52,463 nt of DNA from Paraburkholderia sp. (GCA_031286755.1 JAITTX010000320.1:1-52463), one strand, 5' to 3'. Shown: positions 6,837-15,613, numbered from the stretch's first letter. Made by a program: numbers and translations. The notes: a model not told the origin generated them from the letters alone.

Positions 6837-8768
6837 ATGTCCAAGCCGCTTCAAGCCTCAGCCCTCGCCCCGTTGTGCCGTTCGATCGCCACTGTCTCGA
6901 TCAGCGGCACGCTCGCGGAAAAGCTCGCCGCGATCAGCGCCGCGGGTTTCGCGGGCGTCGAGATCTTCGAAAACGACCTGCTCTATTTCGAAGGCTCGCC
7001 CGCCGACGTGCGCCGCATGGCCGCCGATCTCGGGCTCGCCATCGTGCTGTACCAGCCGTTTCGCGACTTCGAGGGTGTGAGCGCAGAGCGGCTCGCCCGC
7101 AATCTGGAGCGCGTGAAGCGCAAGTTCGACTTGATGCACGAACTGGGCACGGACCGCCTGCTGGTGTGCAGCAACGTCTCGCCCGACACGCTCGGCGACG
7201 ACGCCCTCGCCATCGAGCAACTCGGCCAGCTCGCGCAGGCCGCCGCGCAGGCCGGCGTGGTGACGTGCTACGAAGCGCTCGCCTGGGGCCGCCACGTGCG
7301 CACGTATCGCCACGCGTGGCAGCTCGTGAACGCCGTGAACCACCCGAACCTCACGCTCGCGCTGGACAGCTTCCATACGCTTTCGCTCGACGACACACCC
7401 GATGCCATCGCAACGATTCCGGGCGAGCGCATCGGCTTCGTGCAGATTGCCGACGCGCCGATGATGAACATGGACGTGCTCGAATGGAGCCGTCATTACC
7501 GCTGCTTTCCGGGTCAGGGCGATTTCGCGCTCGCGGACTTCACGGCGCAGGTGGTGAAGAGCGGCTACACGGGCCCGCTCTCGCTGGAGATCTTCAACGA
7601 CGGCTTTCGCGGCGCGCCGCCCGCGGCCACCGCGGCCGACGGCCATCGCTCGTTGCTGCTGCTCGAAGAGCTCACGCGCGAGGCCTTGGGCGATGCCGAT
7701 CAAGCGGCGCCGCTCCACCACCCGAGCGCGCCGCCGGCGCACGCGGGCTGGCAATTCCTGGAGTTCGCGGTGGACGACGCCGCGCGCCGGCGCGTGGCCG
7801 ACTGGCTCGAAAAACTCCATTTCCGCCGCGCGGGGCAGCATCGCTCGAAAGACGTGACGCTCTATCGGCACGGCTCGGCGGCCATCGTGCTGAATGCCGA
7901 GCACGATTCGTTCGCCAATGCCTTTTTCCAGCGCCACGGGCTTTCGCTATGCGCCTCCGCGCTGCGCGTGGACGATGCGCGCCTCGCGCTGGAACGCGCG
8001 GCGGGCTTCGGCTATCAACCGTTCTCGGGGCGCGTGGGCCCCAACGAGCGCGTGGTGCCGGCCGTGCAGGCGCCGGACGGCAGTCTTAACTACTTCGTTA
8101 ACGAACGTCCGGGCGAGCCGACGCTCTTCGAAGCCGACTTCGTCCTCACCGATGTGGATGGTCCCACCGAGATCGGCCCCATCACGGGCATCGATCACGT
8201 GAGCCTTTCGCTGCCGGCCGGCTCGTTCGATGCATGGGTGCTGTTCCTGAAAGCGGTGCTCGGCCTCCAGGCGAGCGCCGCCGTGCTGCTGCCCGATCCG
8301 TATGGCCTCGTGCGCAGCCGCGCGCTGTTCAGCGCGGACCGCGGCCTGCGCATGGTGCTCAACGCCTCGGTCGATCCGCACACCGCCACCGCCGAGACCG
8401 TGCGCGCCTATCACGGCACCGGTTTGAACCACGTGGCGTTCGGCACCGGCGACATCTTCCGCGCGGTGACGGAATTCGAAGCGGCGGGTGTGCCGTTGCT
8501 GCGCGTGCCGGCCAACTATTACGACGATCTCGATGCCCGCCACGCCTTGTCCGCCGAGTTCCTCGACACGCTGCGCCAGCACAATCTGCTCTACGACCGA
8601 GACGAAGCAGGCGGCGAGTTCCTGCACGCCTACACCGAAACGCTGGACCAGCGCTTCTTCCTGGAATTGGTGGAGCGGCGCGGCGGCTACGATGGCTACG
8701 GCGCGCCGAACGCCGCGGTGCGTCTGGCCGCGCAGGCGCGCCAGCGCTCACGCGCCGCGCATCAATAA
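6837..8768 (+). CDS. quiC: Bifunctional 3-dehydroshikimate dehydratase (QuiC) with HPPD-like C-terminal domain
   Basis: 643 residues in two parts. Residues about 1-290 are a sugar-phosphate isomerase/AP-endonuclease-type TIM barrel (FAGVEIFENDLLYFEG near the start, TCYEALAWG and LALDSFHTLS in the middle), the fold of dehydroshikimate dehydratases that make protocatechuate. Residues about 310-635 are a tandem vicinal-oxygen-chelate region like 4-hydroxyphenylpyruvate dioxygenase, with possible iron ligands at His in GIDHVS (about 452), His in GLNHVAF (about 530) and Glu in LELVERRGGYDGYG (about 610). This two-domain form is known from pseudomonads. The dioxygenase part's role is not established. 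The ATG at 6837 is preferred to a TTG five codons earlier. Divergent from aroQ; repression through the palindrome at 6743 is likely. Confidence 0.9.
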   Translation: MSKPLQASALAPLCRSIATVSISGTLAEKLAAISAAGFAGVEIFENDLLYFEGSPADVRRMAADLGLAIVLYQPFRDFEGVSAERLARNLERVKRKFDLMHELGTDRLLVCSNVSPDTLGDDALAIEQLGQLAQAAAQAGVVTCYEALAWGRHVRTYRHAWQLVNAVNHPNLTLALDSFHTLSLDDTPDAIATIPGERIGFVQIADAPMMNMDVLEWSRHYRCFPGQGDFALADFTAQVVKSGYTGPLSLEIFNDGFRGAPPAATAADGHRSLLLLEELTREALGDADQAAPLHHPSAPPAHAGWQFLEFAVDDAARRRVADWLEKLHFRRAGQHRSKDVTLYRHGSAAIVLNAEHDSFANAFFQRHGLSLCASALRVDDARLALERAAGFGYQPFSGRVGPNERVVPAVQAPDGSLNYFVNERPGEPTLFEADFVLTDVDGPTEIGPITGIDHVSLSLPAGSFDAWVLFLKAVLGLQASAAVLLPDPYGLVRSRALFSADRGLRMVLNASVDPHTATAETVRAYHGTGLNHVAFGTGDIFRAVTEFEAAGVPLLRVPANYYDDLDARHALSAEFLDTLRQHNLLYDRDEAGGEFLHAYTETLDQRFFLELVERRGGYDGYGAPNAAVRLAAQARQRSRAAHQ

Positions 8769-8802
8769 ATACGTCAACAAATACGTCAACAAATACGCGC
8801 GT
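8767..8802. repeat. 12-bp tandem repeat overlapping the quiC stop codon
   Basis: AAATACGTCAAC occurs twice exactly (8767-8778, 8779-8790), followed by a third, partial copy beginning AAATACG. The first unit starts inside the TAA stop of quiC. Loss or gain of units would change only the 3' untranslated stretch. The remaining gap to the PiT gene (about 250 bp) shows no recognisable gene. Confidence 0.75.
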
Positions 8803-9054
8803 CAATACGACGCGATTCCTCGCTCACCCGCGCCATATGGGCGTTGCGGCGCTGCAGCAGGCCGGCGCGGCGCCGTGGCGGCGCCGGCGATCGGGTCATT
8901 ATGAGACACTGGCGCGTCTCGATCGAGCCGCCCCGGTTCTGGCGCGTTCGACGCGCCCGCCGCCATCGGCACCATCGACTTCCGACGCCATTACATATGG
9001 CGTTTTCGCTGCGCAGCGCGTGAGGCTCTTGAGCCCAACCCTCAGCGCACATTC

Positions 9055-10677
9055 ATGCCGGACGTCCCCCTATCCCAGCCGCGCCAGCCGCACCCGCCGC
9101 GCGTCATGCAGCCGCGCCGCCGCGGCCTCGCCGCCGCGCTCTTTTTCCTCGTCATCGCGGCCGGCGCGGTCTATGTTATCGATCATCTCGTCGTCGACCT
9201 CAGCGCGGTGCAAGGCAGTTCCGCGCTGCCGTTCGTCCTGCTCGGCCTCGCGCTCCTCATCGCACTCGGCTTCGAGTTCGTGAACGGCTTTCACGACACC
9301 GCCAACGCCGTCGCCACGGTCATCTACACCAATTCCCTCGAACCGCATACCGCCGTGATCTGGTCGGGCGCGTGGAATTTTCTCGGCGTGCTCGTATCGA
9401 GCGGCGCGGTCGCATTCGGCATCCTGCAACTGCTGCCAGTGGAATTGATCCTCCAGGTGGGCAGCCACTCGGGCTTTGCGATGGTGTTCGCCCTGCTGAT
9501 CGCGGCCATCCTCTGGAATCTCGGCACCTGGTATTTCGGGCTGCCTTCGTCGAGCTCGCATGCGCTCGTGGGCTCGATCATCGGCGTGGGCATCATGAAC
9601 CAGTGGATCAGCGGCCCCTCCGGCACGTCAGGCGTCGACTGGGCCCAGGCGCTGGGCGTGGGCAAGGCCCTGCTGTTTTCGCCCGTGCTGGGTTTCGTGC
9701 TCTCCGCGGTGCTGCTACTCGTGCTCAAGCGCCTTGTGCGCGCGCCGCGCCTTTATCGCGAGCCCAGGCAGAACGAGCGGCCGCCGCTCTGGATCCGCGC
9801 GCTGCTGATCCTCACCTGCACGGGCGTCTCGTTCGCGCACGGCTCCAACGACGGCCAGAAAGGCATGGGCCTCATCATGCTGATCCTGATTGGCGTGGTG
9901 CCCACCGCCTACGCGCTCAACAAGGCCGTCACGCCCGAGCAGACCGTGACGTTCGTGGCCGCCGCGCGCGCGACTTCGGCCACGCTCGCGCGCTATACGC
10001 CCAAAGCGCCCGAAACGCCGCTCACCGCGCTGCCCGCCAATCCGCGCGCGGAAGTGGAAGCCTACGTGAGCACGCACCATCTGCGCCCGGCCACGCTGCC
10101 CGCGTTGCGCGCGCTCACCGACACCATCGCCGACCAGGTGAGCCTTTCGGGCTCGATGGCGCAAGTGCCGCAAGCAATGGTCGATAACGTGCGCAACAAC
10201 ATGTACGTGGCCTCCGAGGCCATCCGCCTGATGGAGCAAGCGCATGCGCCGGCCTTCTCCACCGCCGACGCCGCCACGCTGGACGCCTTTCGCAAGCAGA
10301 TGGACCACGCCACCAAGTTCATCCCCACGTGGGTCAAGGTGGCGGTGGCCATCGCCCTGGGGCTGGGGACGATGGTGGGCTGGAAGCGCGTGGTCGTGAC
10401 CGTGGGCGAAAAGATCGGCAAGCAGCACCTGACCTACGGGCAAGGTGCCTCCGCCGAGGCCGTGGCCATGCTGACCATCGGCATGGCCGACGCGTACGGC
10501 CTGCCCGTTTCGACCACGCACGTGCTGGCCTCCGGCGTGGCGGGCACGATGGCCGCCAATGGCTCGGGCCTGCAATGGGGGACCGTGCGCAATCTCGCGC
10601 TCGCATGGCTGCTCACGCTGCCCGCCTCGATTGCGCTTGCCGCCGGGCTGTATTGGGTATTTCGTCAGGTCTTCTGA
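9055..10677 (+). CDS. PiT-family inorganic phosphate permease
   Basis: 540 residues, inner membrane. The duplicated PiT signature is present: FVNGFHDTANAVATVIYT around residue 73, and the second half carries SFAHGSNDGQKG around 259. YGLPVSTTHVLASG near 480 is the matching C-terminal signature. A non-hydrophobic block at about residues 300-420, rich in Ala, Thr and Pro, separates the two membrane halves, as in Pit proteins with a large central loop. It would carry metal-phosphate in with protons. The start at 9055 is the first ATG of the frame; Met18 is an alternative, and no strong ribosome site distinguishes them. No PhoU-like (DUF47) partner gene adjoins it, which is unusual for some PiT clades. 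Confidence 0.9.
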   Translation: MPDVPLSQPRQPHPPRVMQPRRRGLAAALFFLVIAAGAVYVIDHLVVDLSAVQGSSALPFVLLGLALLIALGFEFVNGFHDTANAVATVIYTNSLEPHTAVIWSGAWNFLGVLVSSGAVAFGILQLLPVELILQVGSHSGFAMVFALLIAAILWNLGTWYFGLPSSSSHALVGSIIGVGIMNQWISGPSGTSGVDWAQALGVGKALLFSPVLGFVLSAVLLLVLKRLVRAPRLYREPRQNERPPLWIRALLILTCTGVSFAHGSNDGQKGMGLIMLILIGVVPTAYALNKAVTPEQTVTFVAAARATSATLARYTPKAPETPLTALPANPRAEVEAYVSTHHLRPATLPALRALTDTIADQVSLSGSMAQVPQAMVDNVRNNMYVASEAIRLMEQAHAPAFSTADAATLDAFRKQMDHATKFIPTWVKVAVAIALGLGTMVGWKRVVVTVGEKIGKQHLTYGQGASAEAVAMLTIGMADAYGLPVSTTHVLASGVAGTMAANGSGLQWGTVRNLALAWLLTLPASIALAAGLYWVFRQVF

Positions 10678-10730
10678 ACGTCTGAATTTCCGGGCCGCAA
10701 GTACGGCGCGCCGCAAACACCATCGTTTGC

Positions 10731-11966
10731 TCAGAGCCGCGCCGCGAGATCCATCTCGATCCTTCTGCGCAAATCGCGCACGACCCTCGCCGCTGGCAGG
10801 AGCCACCACGTGGGCGCCTGCACGCCGAAGCCCCAGGCGATGCGCGTCTCTGCCGCGCTCAGCGCATGCGCACGACAGCGGAAGGTCACGATCTGATGCG
10901 TTTCGCCCTTGCCCGGGCGCGCCGTCGAGTAACGCAGGACCGCGCGCAATTCGAAGCCCGCGTCGCCGGGCTGGTGCTCGGCGGATTCGATGCGCCATTC
11001 GGCGCCATGGCGGCCCGTGCCGCGCAGCGCGGTGCTCACGCGCAGCCAGGTTTCGTGCACGGGCAGCGGCATGCCATGCTCGCGCCCCGCGCGATCGGCC
11101 CGATAGAAGGTCCGCTGCGCCCACGCATGACCGCCCACCAGCACCACGCCCGCCGCAATCAGGAGCGCTTGCAGCGTTTCGCCGAGCCAGCGCCATGAGC
11201 CCGCCGTGTCGAACACGCTGAAGACGATCTTGTGCGCCACCACAAAGAGCACGATGCCCGTCACGACGATGCCGCTCAACGTCATCAGCCAGCCGCGCGC
11301 GGGGTCGTCGAAACGCGAGAAGAAGAAATCGCGCACGGGATGCCGTTCGGCGGGCGCGAGATCCGTGCCGTGGTTGCCGCCATTGCGCCCATCGCCAGCG
11401 TTGCCGTCCTTGCTCCCATTGCCGTTCGCGGAATGAACTGAATCAGCGGCCCGGGCCGACCCGGGCGCCTGTGCCGCCTCCTGCTCGCGCCGCCCGGCCG
11501 CGCTGGCGCGCTCGTGCGTGGCTTCCTCGCGCAAGCGCACGAGCTCGCCGATCAGGCGTTCGCGCTCGGTCTGCATGCGCGCGAACTCGGCCAGACCGCG
11601 CAGCCTGGCGTTCTGCAACGCATCGAGCTCGCCGCGCAGGCGCTCGCGATGCAGTTGCAGTTCGTGCACCTGGCGGCGCATCTGGGCGATCTGCGCATCG
11701 CTCTGGGCCACGCGGCTCGCGGGCGCCGCGTCGTGCGCGGACCAGTATTCTTCCAGCACCTCGCGCGCCTCCTTGATCTTCTTGAACTGCTCCGAGGCCC
11801 AATGCAGCGACGCCGGACTCGGATGCCGCCATTTGTCGGGGTGGAAAATCTGCGCGAGCTGCCGGTAGTTGTGCTTGATCTCGGCCGCGCTGGCGCCGGG
11901 CTCCAGATCGAGCCGGTAATAGAGGCGGTCGTAATCTTCTCGGGTCCTCGGGTCGGGGGCTGGCAT
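10731..11966 (-). CDS. Membrane-anchored J-domain (DnaJ-like) protein
   Basis: 411 residues. Residues about 10-75 form a J domain (DYDRLYYRLDLEPGASAAEI, then the HPD tripeptide at 42-44 in FHPDKW), which would stimulate an Hsp70. Residues about 85-160 are Arg/Glu/Leu-rich and predicted coiled coil. A Gly/Asn/Asp-rich linker (about 175-200) follows, then two hydrophobic segments (GIVVTGIVLFVVAHKIVF and LLIAAGVVLVGGHAW), and a C-terminal soluble domain I do not recognise. There is no zinc-finger or DnaJ C-terminal substrate domain. It is third in a run after the AAA+ and VWA genes, 125 bp from the VWA stop, so it may also have its own promoter. Start chosen at the ATG just before the J domain. 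Confidence 0.8.
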   Translation of the reverse strand: MPAPDPRTREDYDRLYYRLDLEPGASAAEIKHNYRQLAQIFHPDKWRHPSPASLHWASEQFKKIKEAREVLEEYWSAHDAAPASRVAQSDAQIAQMRRQVHELQLHRERLRGELDALQNARLRGLAEFARMQTERERLIGELVRLREEATHERASAAGRREQEAAQAPGSARAADSVHSANGNGSKDGNAGDGRNGGNHGTDLAPAERHPVRDFFFSRFDDPARGWLMTLSGIVVTGIVLFVVAHKIVFSVFDTAGSWRWLGETLQALLIAAGVVLVGGHAWAQRTFYRADRAGREHGMPLPVHETWLRVSTALRGTGRHGAEWRIESAEHQPGDAGFELRAVLRYSTARPGKGETHQIVTFRCRAHALSAAETRIAWGFGVQAPTWWLLPAARVVRDLRRRIEMDLAARL

Positions 11967-12091
11967 GACCGAAGTGTCGATTCCGTGAGTCGTTTTAGTC
12001 GGTGGGCTGAATCGCCACGCCGCGTACGTGGCGGCGCTGTCAGAAAAGGTATAACACGCGAGCGCCAGGAGCAAGCCATGCGCCGGCCTCC

Positions 12092-13972
12092 TCACCCCCG
12101 GCGCGAGCGCCGCGCGAGCATCCGGCTCAGGGTGGCGAACGCCACGGCGGGCAGTTCGTGCAGCTTGCGCACGACCACGGCATGCGGATAGAACTTCTCG
12201 ACGGCATCGTCCTGAATGCCGATGCCCACGAGTTCGATGCCCTGCTCGCCCACCTCGGCCACGCGCGCATGCAAGTCGCTGCGCAAGACTGCGGGATCGC
12301 CGTCGCTGGTGGACGGGTAGCCGTCCGAGAGCACGAACAGCAGACGCCGCCGCGCCTTGCGCGCCAGGAGCCGCGCTGCAGCCCAGGCGAGCGCCTCGCC
12401 ATCGGGGTTCTCGTGGCCGCACTCGATGGCCGCGAGGCCGCTCGCCGAGTTCGCCACGCCCGCGCCGCGCGCGTCGAAGCGCCTGAAAACCCGCAGATCG
12501 AGCCGCTCCACGAAGCGGTTGTAGCCGCGCAAGTCCATGCCCGCCGCGCGGGCGCGCTCGAATTGCACGCGCATCTCCGGCGACTCGATCGAGCTGTAGC
12601 CAAGCACTTCGCAGTCGAAGCCGAGCTGCATGAGCGCGTCGGCCAGCGCGGCCGCGCATAGCCGCGCGAGCTCGATCTTGCGCCCCGCCATCGACCCGCT
12701 CAGGTCCAGCAGCAGCGTCACGGCGGCGTCGCGGCCGCTCGCGTGCGTGGCCACGCGAAACGGCGTGCGGTAGCCACGCGAGACCGCGAGGCGTGCGAGC
12801 GCCGCGCGGTCGATCTCGCCGCGCTCCTGCTCGCGCTTCCAGTGCGTGAGCTCGTCGGCCTTCAGGACACGTTCGAGATGGGTCTTGAGCGCGCCCGTCT
12901 CCGCACGCGCCAGCGCGCGCAGCTTGCGCCAGGCCGTGGCGTCGCCGCTGCCGGTGAGGTCGGTCACGACATCGAACGCCGTGGTGAACGGGATCGAGCG
13001 GACCGGTTTGGCGAACGGAGCCGCGCCGGGCGCCAGGCGCGGCGAAGCGGCATCGGCTTCGGAGAGCGCGGCGTCTGGCGCAGAGGTTGCGTCGCCAGAC
13101 GCCGCGCTTGCCGCATCCGGCTCCTGCGCGCCAGGCTGGCGCGCAGCCTCGGCGGCGGCACCATCGATACCATCGGCACCGTCTGGCTCCAGCGCGAAAT
13201 CGGTGTCGTCGCGCGCGCCGAAGTTGTCGAGCTCGCGCTCGAGCGTTTCGTCGTCGAGCGCTTCGGGCGGACGCGCCGACTGCATCATGTTGTTCGCGCC
13301 GCGCGAGGCCAGCGAGCGCACGCCCGCGACGATGGCCCGCGCGGCTTGCACGCTCTCGCGGGTCGAACGGCTCGCGCGCGCGGCTGCCAGCGGCCCGCCC
13401 GCTCCTTCCGCTCCTTCCGCTCCTTCCGCACCAACGGGACCATCCAGGACGCGCAACGCGGCCGCCAGCGAGGCCGCGTCTTGCTCGCCCGCGCCCGGGG
13501 CTTCGCCCCAGAGCGCCCGCTCGATGGTCCACACCAGCCGCTCCCGCCATGCGAGCGCGCCCCAGCGCCGCGACGCGTCGCGTGCGAGCTGCGCGCGCAG
13601 CCGCTCGACATAACGGCGCGCGCCCGGATAAGCCGCCACGAGCCGGGCCAGCACGCGCCGGTCCTCCACGGCCTGAGCAATGCGCCCCGTCACGCCCGCC
13701 TGGGCGGTGTCGAGCCGCAGCCGCGCGCTATGGCGCCAGCGCGCCGCCAGCAGGTCGAGATAGCCGATCAGCAGGTCCTCGTCGGCTTCGGTGGATTGCG
13801 TAGATGGTGTGGATGGTTCGGCCCCGGCCGCATGCGAAGGCAGCACGAAGCGCTCATGCTCCACGCGCGGCCCGCCCGCGCCGATCGACACGCTCAGGCG
13901 CGGCTCGCCCGTCAGCACGCGCGCGAGCTTGCCGAGGCGCGTTTCCAGATCATCGGGCCGGGTGGCATCCAT
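12092..13972 (-). CDS. VWA-domain protein resembling cobaltochelatase subunit CobT
   Basis: 626 residues. The C-terminal third is a von Willebrand A domain with a complete MIDAS start, LLLDLSGSMAGRK (about residues 418-430), and further matches to CobT-type VWA proteins: NPDGEALAWAAARLLARKA, LLFVLSDGYPS and ELVGIGIQDDAVEKFYP. The N-terminal half is helical and Arg-rich, followed by an acidic Ala/Asp-rich linker (about 240-320). In this family the VWA protein works with a ring-shaped MoxR/CobS-type ATPase to remodel or metallate a target. The cognate ATPase gene lies 16 bp upstream. No CobN or other cobalamin genes are present, so chelatase activity is doubtful. An in-frame 9-bp repeat varies the Gly-Ala-Glu tract. 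Confidence 0.82.
   Translation of the reverse strand: MDATRPDDLETRLGKLARVLTGEPRLSVSIGAGGPRVEHERFVLPSHAAGAEPSTPSTQSTEADEDLLIGYLDLLAARWRHSARLRLDTAQAGVTGRIAQAVEDRRVLARLVAAYPGARRYVERLRAQLARDASRRWGALAWRERLVWTIERALWGEAPGAGEQDAASLAAALRVLDGPVGAEGAEGAEGAGGPLAAARASRSTRESVQAARAIVAGVRSLASRGANNMMQSARPPEALDDETLERELDNFGARDDTDFALEPDGADGIDGAAAEAARQPGAQEPDAASAASGDATSAPDAALSEADAASPRLAPGAAPFAKPVRSIPFTTAFDVVTDLTGSGDATAWRKLRALARAETGALKTHLERVLKADELTHWKREQERGEIDRAALARLAVSRGYRTPFRVATHASGRDAAVTLLLDLSGSMAGRKIELARLCAAALADALMQLGFDCEVLGYSSIESPEMRVQFERARAAGMDLRGYNRFVERLDLRVFRRFDARGAGVANSASGLAAIECGHENPDGEALAWAAARLLARKARRRLLFVLSDGYPSTSDGDPAVLRSDLHARVAEVGEQGIELVGIGIQDDAVEKFYPHAVVVRKLHELPAVAFATLSRMLARRSRRG
13402..13428. repeat. 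Three exact copies of a 9-bp unit inside the VWA gene
   Basis: CTCCTTCCG is repeated at 13402, 13411 and 13420. On the coding strand this gives the GAEGAEGAEGAGG tract at about residue 185. Because the unit is a multiple of three, changes in copy number would lengthen or shorten the linker without breaking the frame. Confidence 0.8.
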
Positions 13973-13988
13973 GACGAGCGGCTCACCG

Positions 13989-15318
13989 CTAGCGCCCGCC
14001 GCCTTCGGGCGCGCATGTACCCGCGCCAGGAGCGGCGTCGAAGATCGCGTGATGGCGGATGATGCTGCGAATGAGCGCCGCGTCCTCCGCGCTCACTTTC
14101 GCGTAGATCGACGGGCCCGCGGCGCGCTCGGCGTCGCCCGTGCGCAGCATCAGCTCGGCCCAGTCGATCAGGCGCCGCGTGGAGAACGCGCTCGCCAGGT
14201 CCTCGCGCGCGAACGCGGCGCGGCAATCGGCGGCAATCGGCGGCAATGGCGGCAATGGCGGCAAGCGTCCGCGCAAGTGCGGTAGGGAGCTGCGGCAAGG
14301 TTCGCCGCAATACTTCGGCTTCCTCATCTTTTGGCAGATAGTCGAACAGGTACACGCGCCAGCGGTCCAGAAAAGCCTCGTTGAGCAGATTCGCGCCCTG
14401 GTACAGGTGACGGTACGCGCTCATCGCCCCCGCCGCGTTCGCCGTGGCAAAGAGACGAAACCCGGGATGCGGCGTCACGATCTCGTTGCCGCGCTCCTTG
14501 AGCAGCAGACTGCCGTTCGGCTCGAGCACGGCGGTCAGCACGGCGAGGATGGCAGGCTCGGCGAAATCGAGCTCGTCGATGATGAGCCAATAGCCCTCGC
14601 GCATCGCCACGGGCAGCACGCCGTCCACCCAGACCGTCTCGCCGCCCTTCACCGTCCAGAAACCCACGAAGTCGCCGATGGTGGTCTGGCCGTTCATGTT
14701 CGCGCGCAGCACGCCGTGGCCCGTGCGCGCGGCCACCTGCTCGATGAAGCTGGTCTTGCCCGAGCCCGTGTGGCCGATCAGCATCACCCGCCGGTTTTCG
14801 ACGATGTCCATGGCGACGTCGTCGGTGCGGGCGGTGAAGAGATACGCGCCGTTGAGGCGCGGCACCAGCGCTTGCGAGGCCGGCGAACGCTCCCGCGCCA
14901 CCGGCATCTCCACATTGCCGATGCGCACGGTCGCGGCCGCGGGGCGCGCTGCATGGCCGGGTTCGCTACCGGGTTCGCCACCGGCTTCGCGCGCCGCCCG
15001 CGCCAGGGCCGCCGCGCGCCGCAGCTCGGCGGCGAAGCGGCTGCCCTCCTCGGCCGCCCGCGCCTCGTCCTCGCGGCCCGCGTCGGACACGAAGCCTTCG
15101 CGGCGCCACTTCAGGAGTTTCGCCTCGAGGTTATCGAGGTCGACCACGGTGTCGATGTCCACCTGGCCGATGGCGGCGTCGCCGTGGCCGTGCTCGATGC
15201 GGAACATATTGGCGCGCTCCGAGAGCGAGACGCGCCACCATTCGCGCCCATCGCCCGAGCCGCGCGTATAGATGCCCTCGGGGCCGTCGTCGTGAACTGC
15301 GAGAGGGGAAGCGTTCAT
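13989..15318 (-). pseudogene. CobS/MoxR-type AAA+ ATPase gene, frameshifted by a 10-bp duplication
   Basis: From the ATG at 15318 the frame encodes an AAA+ ATPase of the CobS/CbbQ/MoxR group: Walker A GHTGSGKT (182-189), Walker B WLIIDELD (244-251), sensor 1 ATAN (291-294) and a likely arginine finger in FLDRWRV (316-322). At about residue 360 (14221-14240) the coding frame shifts. The original frame then turns into Arg-rich nonsense, while the expected C-terminus (REDLASAFSTRRLIDWAELM, ending at a TAG at 13989) continues in another frame. Removing one of two identical 10-bp units restores a single 439-residue protein. The lid subdomain is therefore lost as written. No strong ribosome site precedes the ATG. 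It is upstream of, and probably co-transcribed with, the VWA gene. It may be a strain lesion, a switch or a sequence error. Confidence 0.82.
14221..14240. repeat. Exact 10-bp tandem duplication causing a frameshift
   Basis: CGGCAATCGG is present twice back to back, followed by two related 9-bp units (GGCAATGGC). The 10-bp unit is not a multiple of three, so its duplication moves the AAA+ ATPase gene into the wrong frame. The peptide before it (AAIAAIAAD) shows that the 9-bp relatives are ordinary coding repeats. Confidence 0.9.
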
Positions 15319-15461
15319 CGGCAAAAGAGGCGAAAGAAGCGAAAGAAGTAAAAGCGCGCGAATGGATGGAACGGCCACCCATCTTACCCGTCGGGCGTGT
15401 GCGGCCCGCAGCTGGAAATCCGCCGCTACCCGCGTCAACCAATGTTGCAGCGGTGCGACAA

Positions 15462-15509
15462 GGCGATAAATTTGTTGCGGAAATATCAATAATTCGAAAT
15501 ATTATCGCC
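15462..15509. promoter_or_regulatory. AT-rich inverted repeat in the porin leader region
   Basis: GGCGATAA (15462-15469) and TTATCGCC (15502-15509) are exact inverted repeats flanking a 32-bp AT-rich core in otherwise GC-rich DNA, 104 bp before the porin start. The core holds a second near-palindrome (AATAATTCGAAATATT). It could be a regulator site or part of the porin promoter, or a leader hairpin. No assignment to a named regulator is possible. The rest of the 295-bp gap between the AAA+ start and the porin start shows no gene. Confidence 0.5.
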
Positions 15510-15613
15510 ACTTTCCTGCGCGGGACTCCGTCCACGCACCCGGACACATCCGGAAACGACGCCAGGTGCGCCTCCGCGCGACACCGGCCAAACGACTAAA
15601 AAACGGGGATCAC

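Noticed and set aside
12048..12077. TTGCTC/TATACC promoter-like pair before the J-domain gene
   Set aside because: Spacing is only 15 bp; co-transcription from the VWA gene is equally likely, so it is not listed as a feature.
10731..13550. A single 939-codon minus-strand frame joining the J-domain gene with upstream sequence
   Set aside because: Its first 500 residues are Arg/Ala-rich shadow of the VWA gene in another frame; only the J-domain part from 11966 is supported.
13989..15318. Cobalamin biosynthesis (cobST) assignment
   Set aside because: CobS/CobT similarity is clear but no cobN or other cob genes are in the window, and an additional J-protein gene is linked, so the gene symbols were not used.
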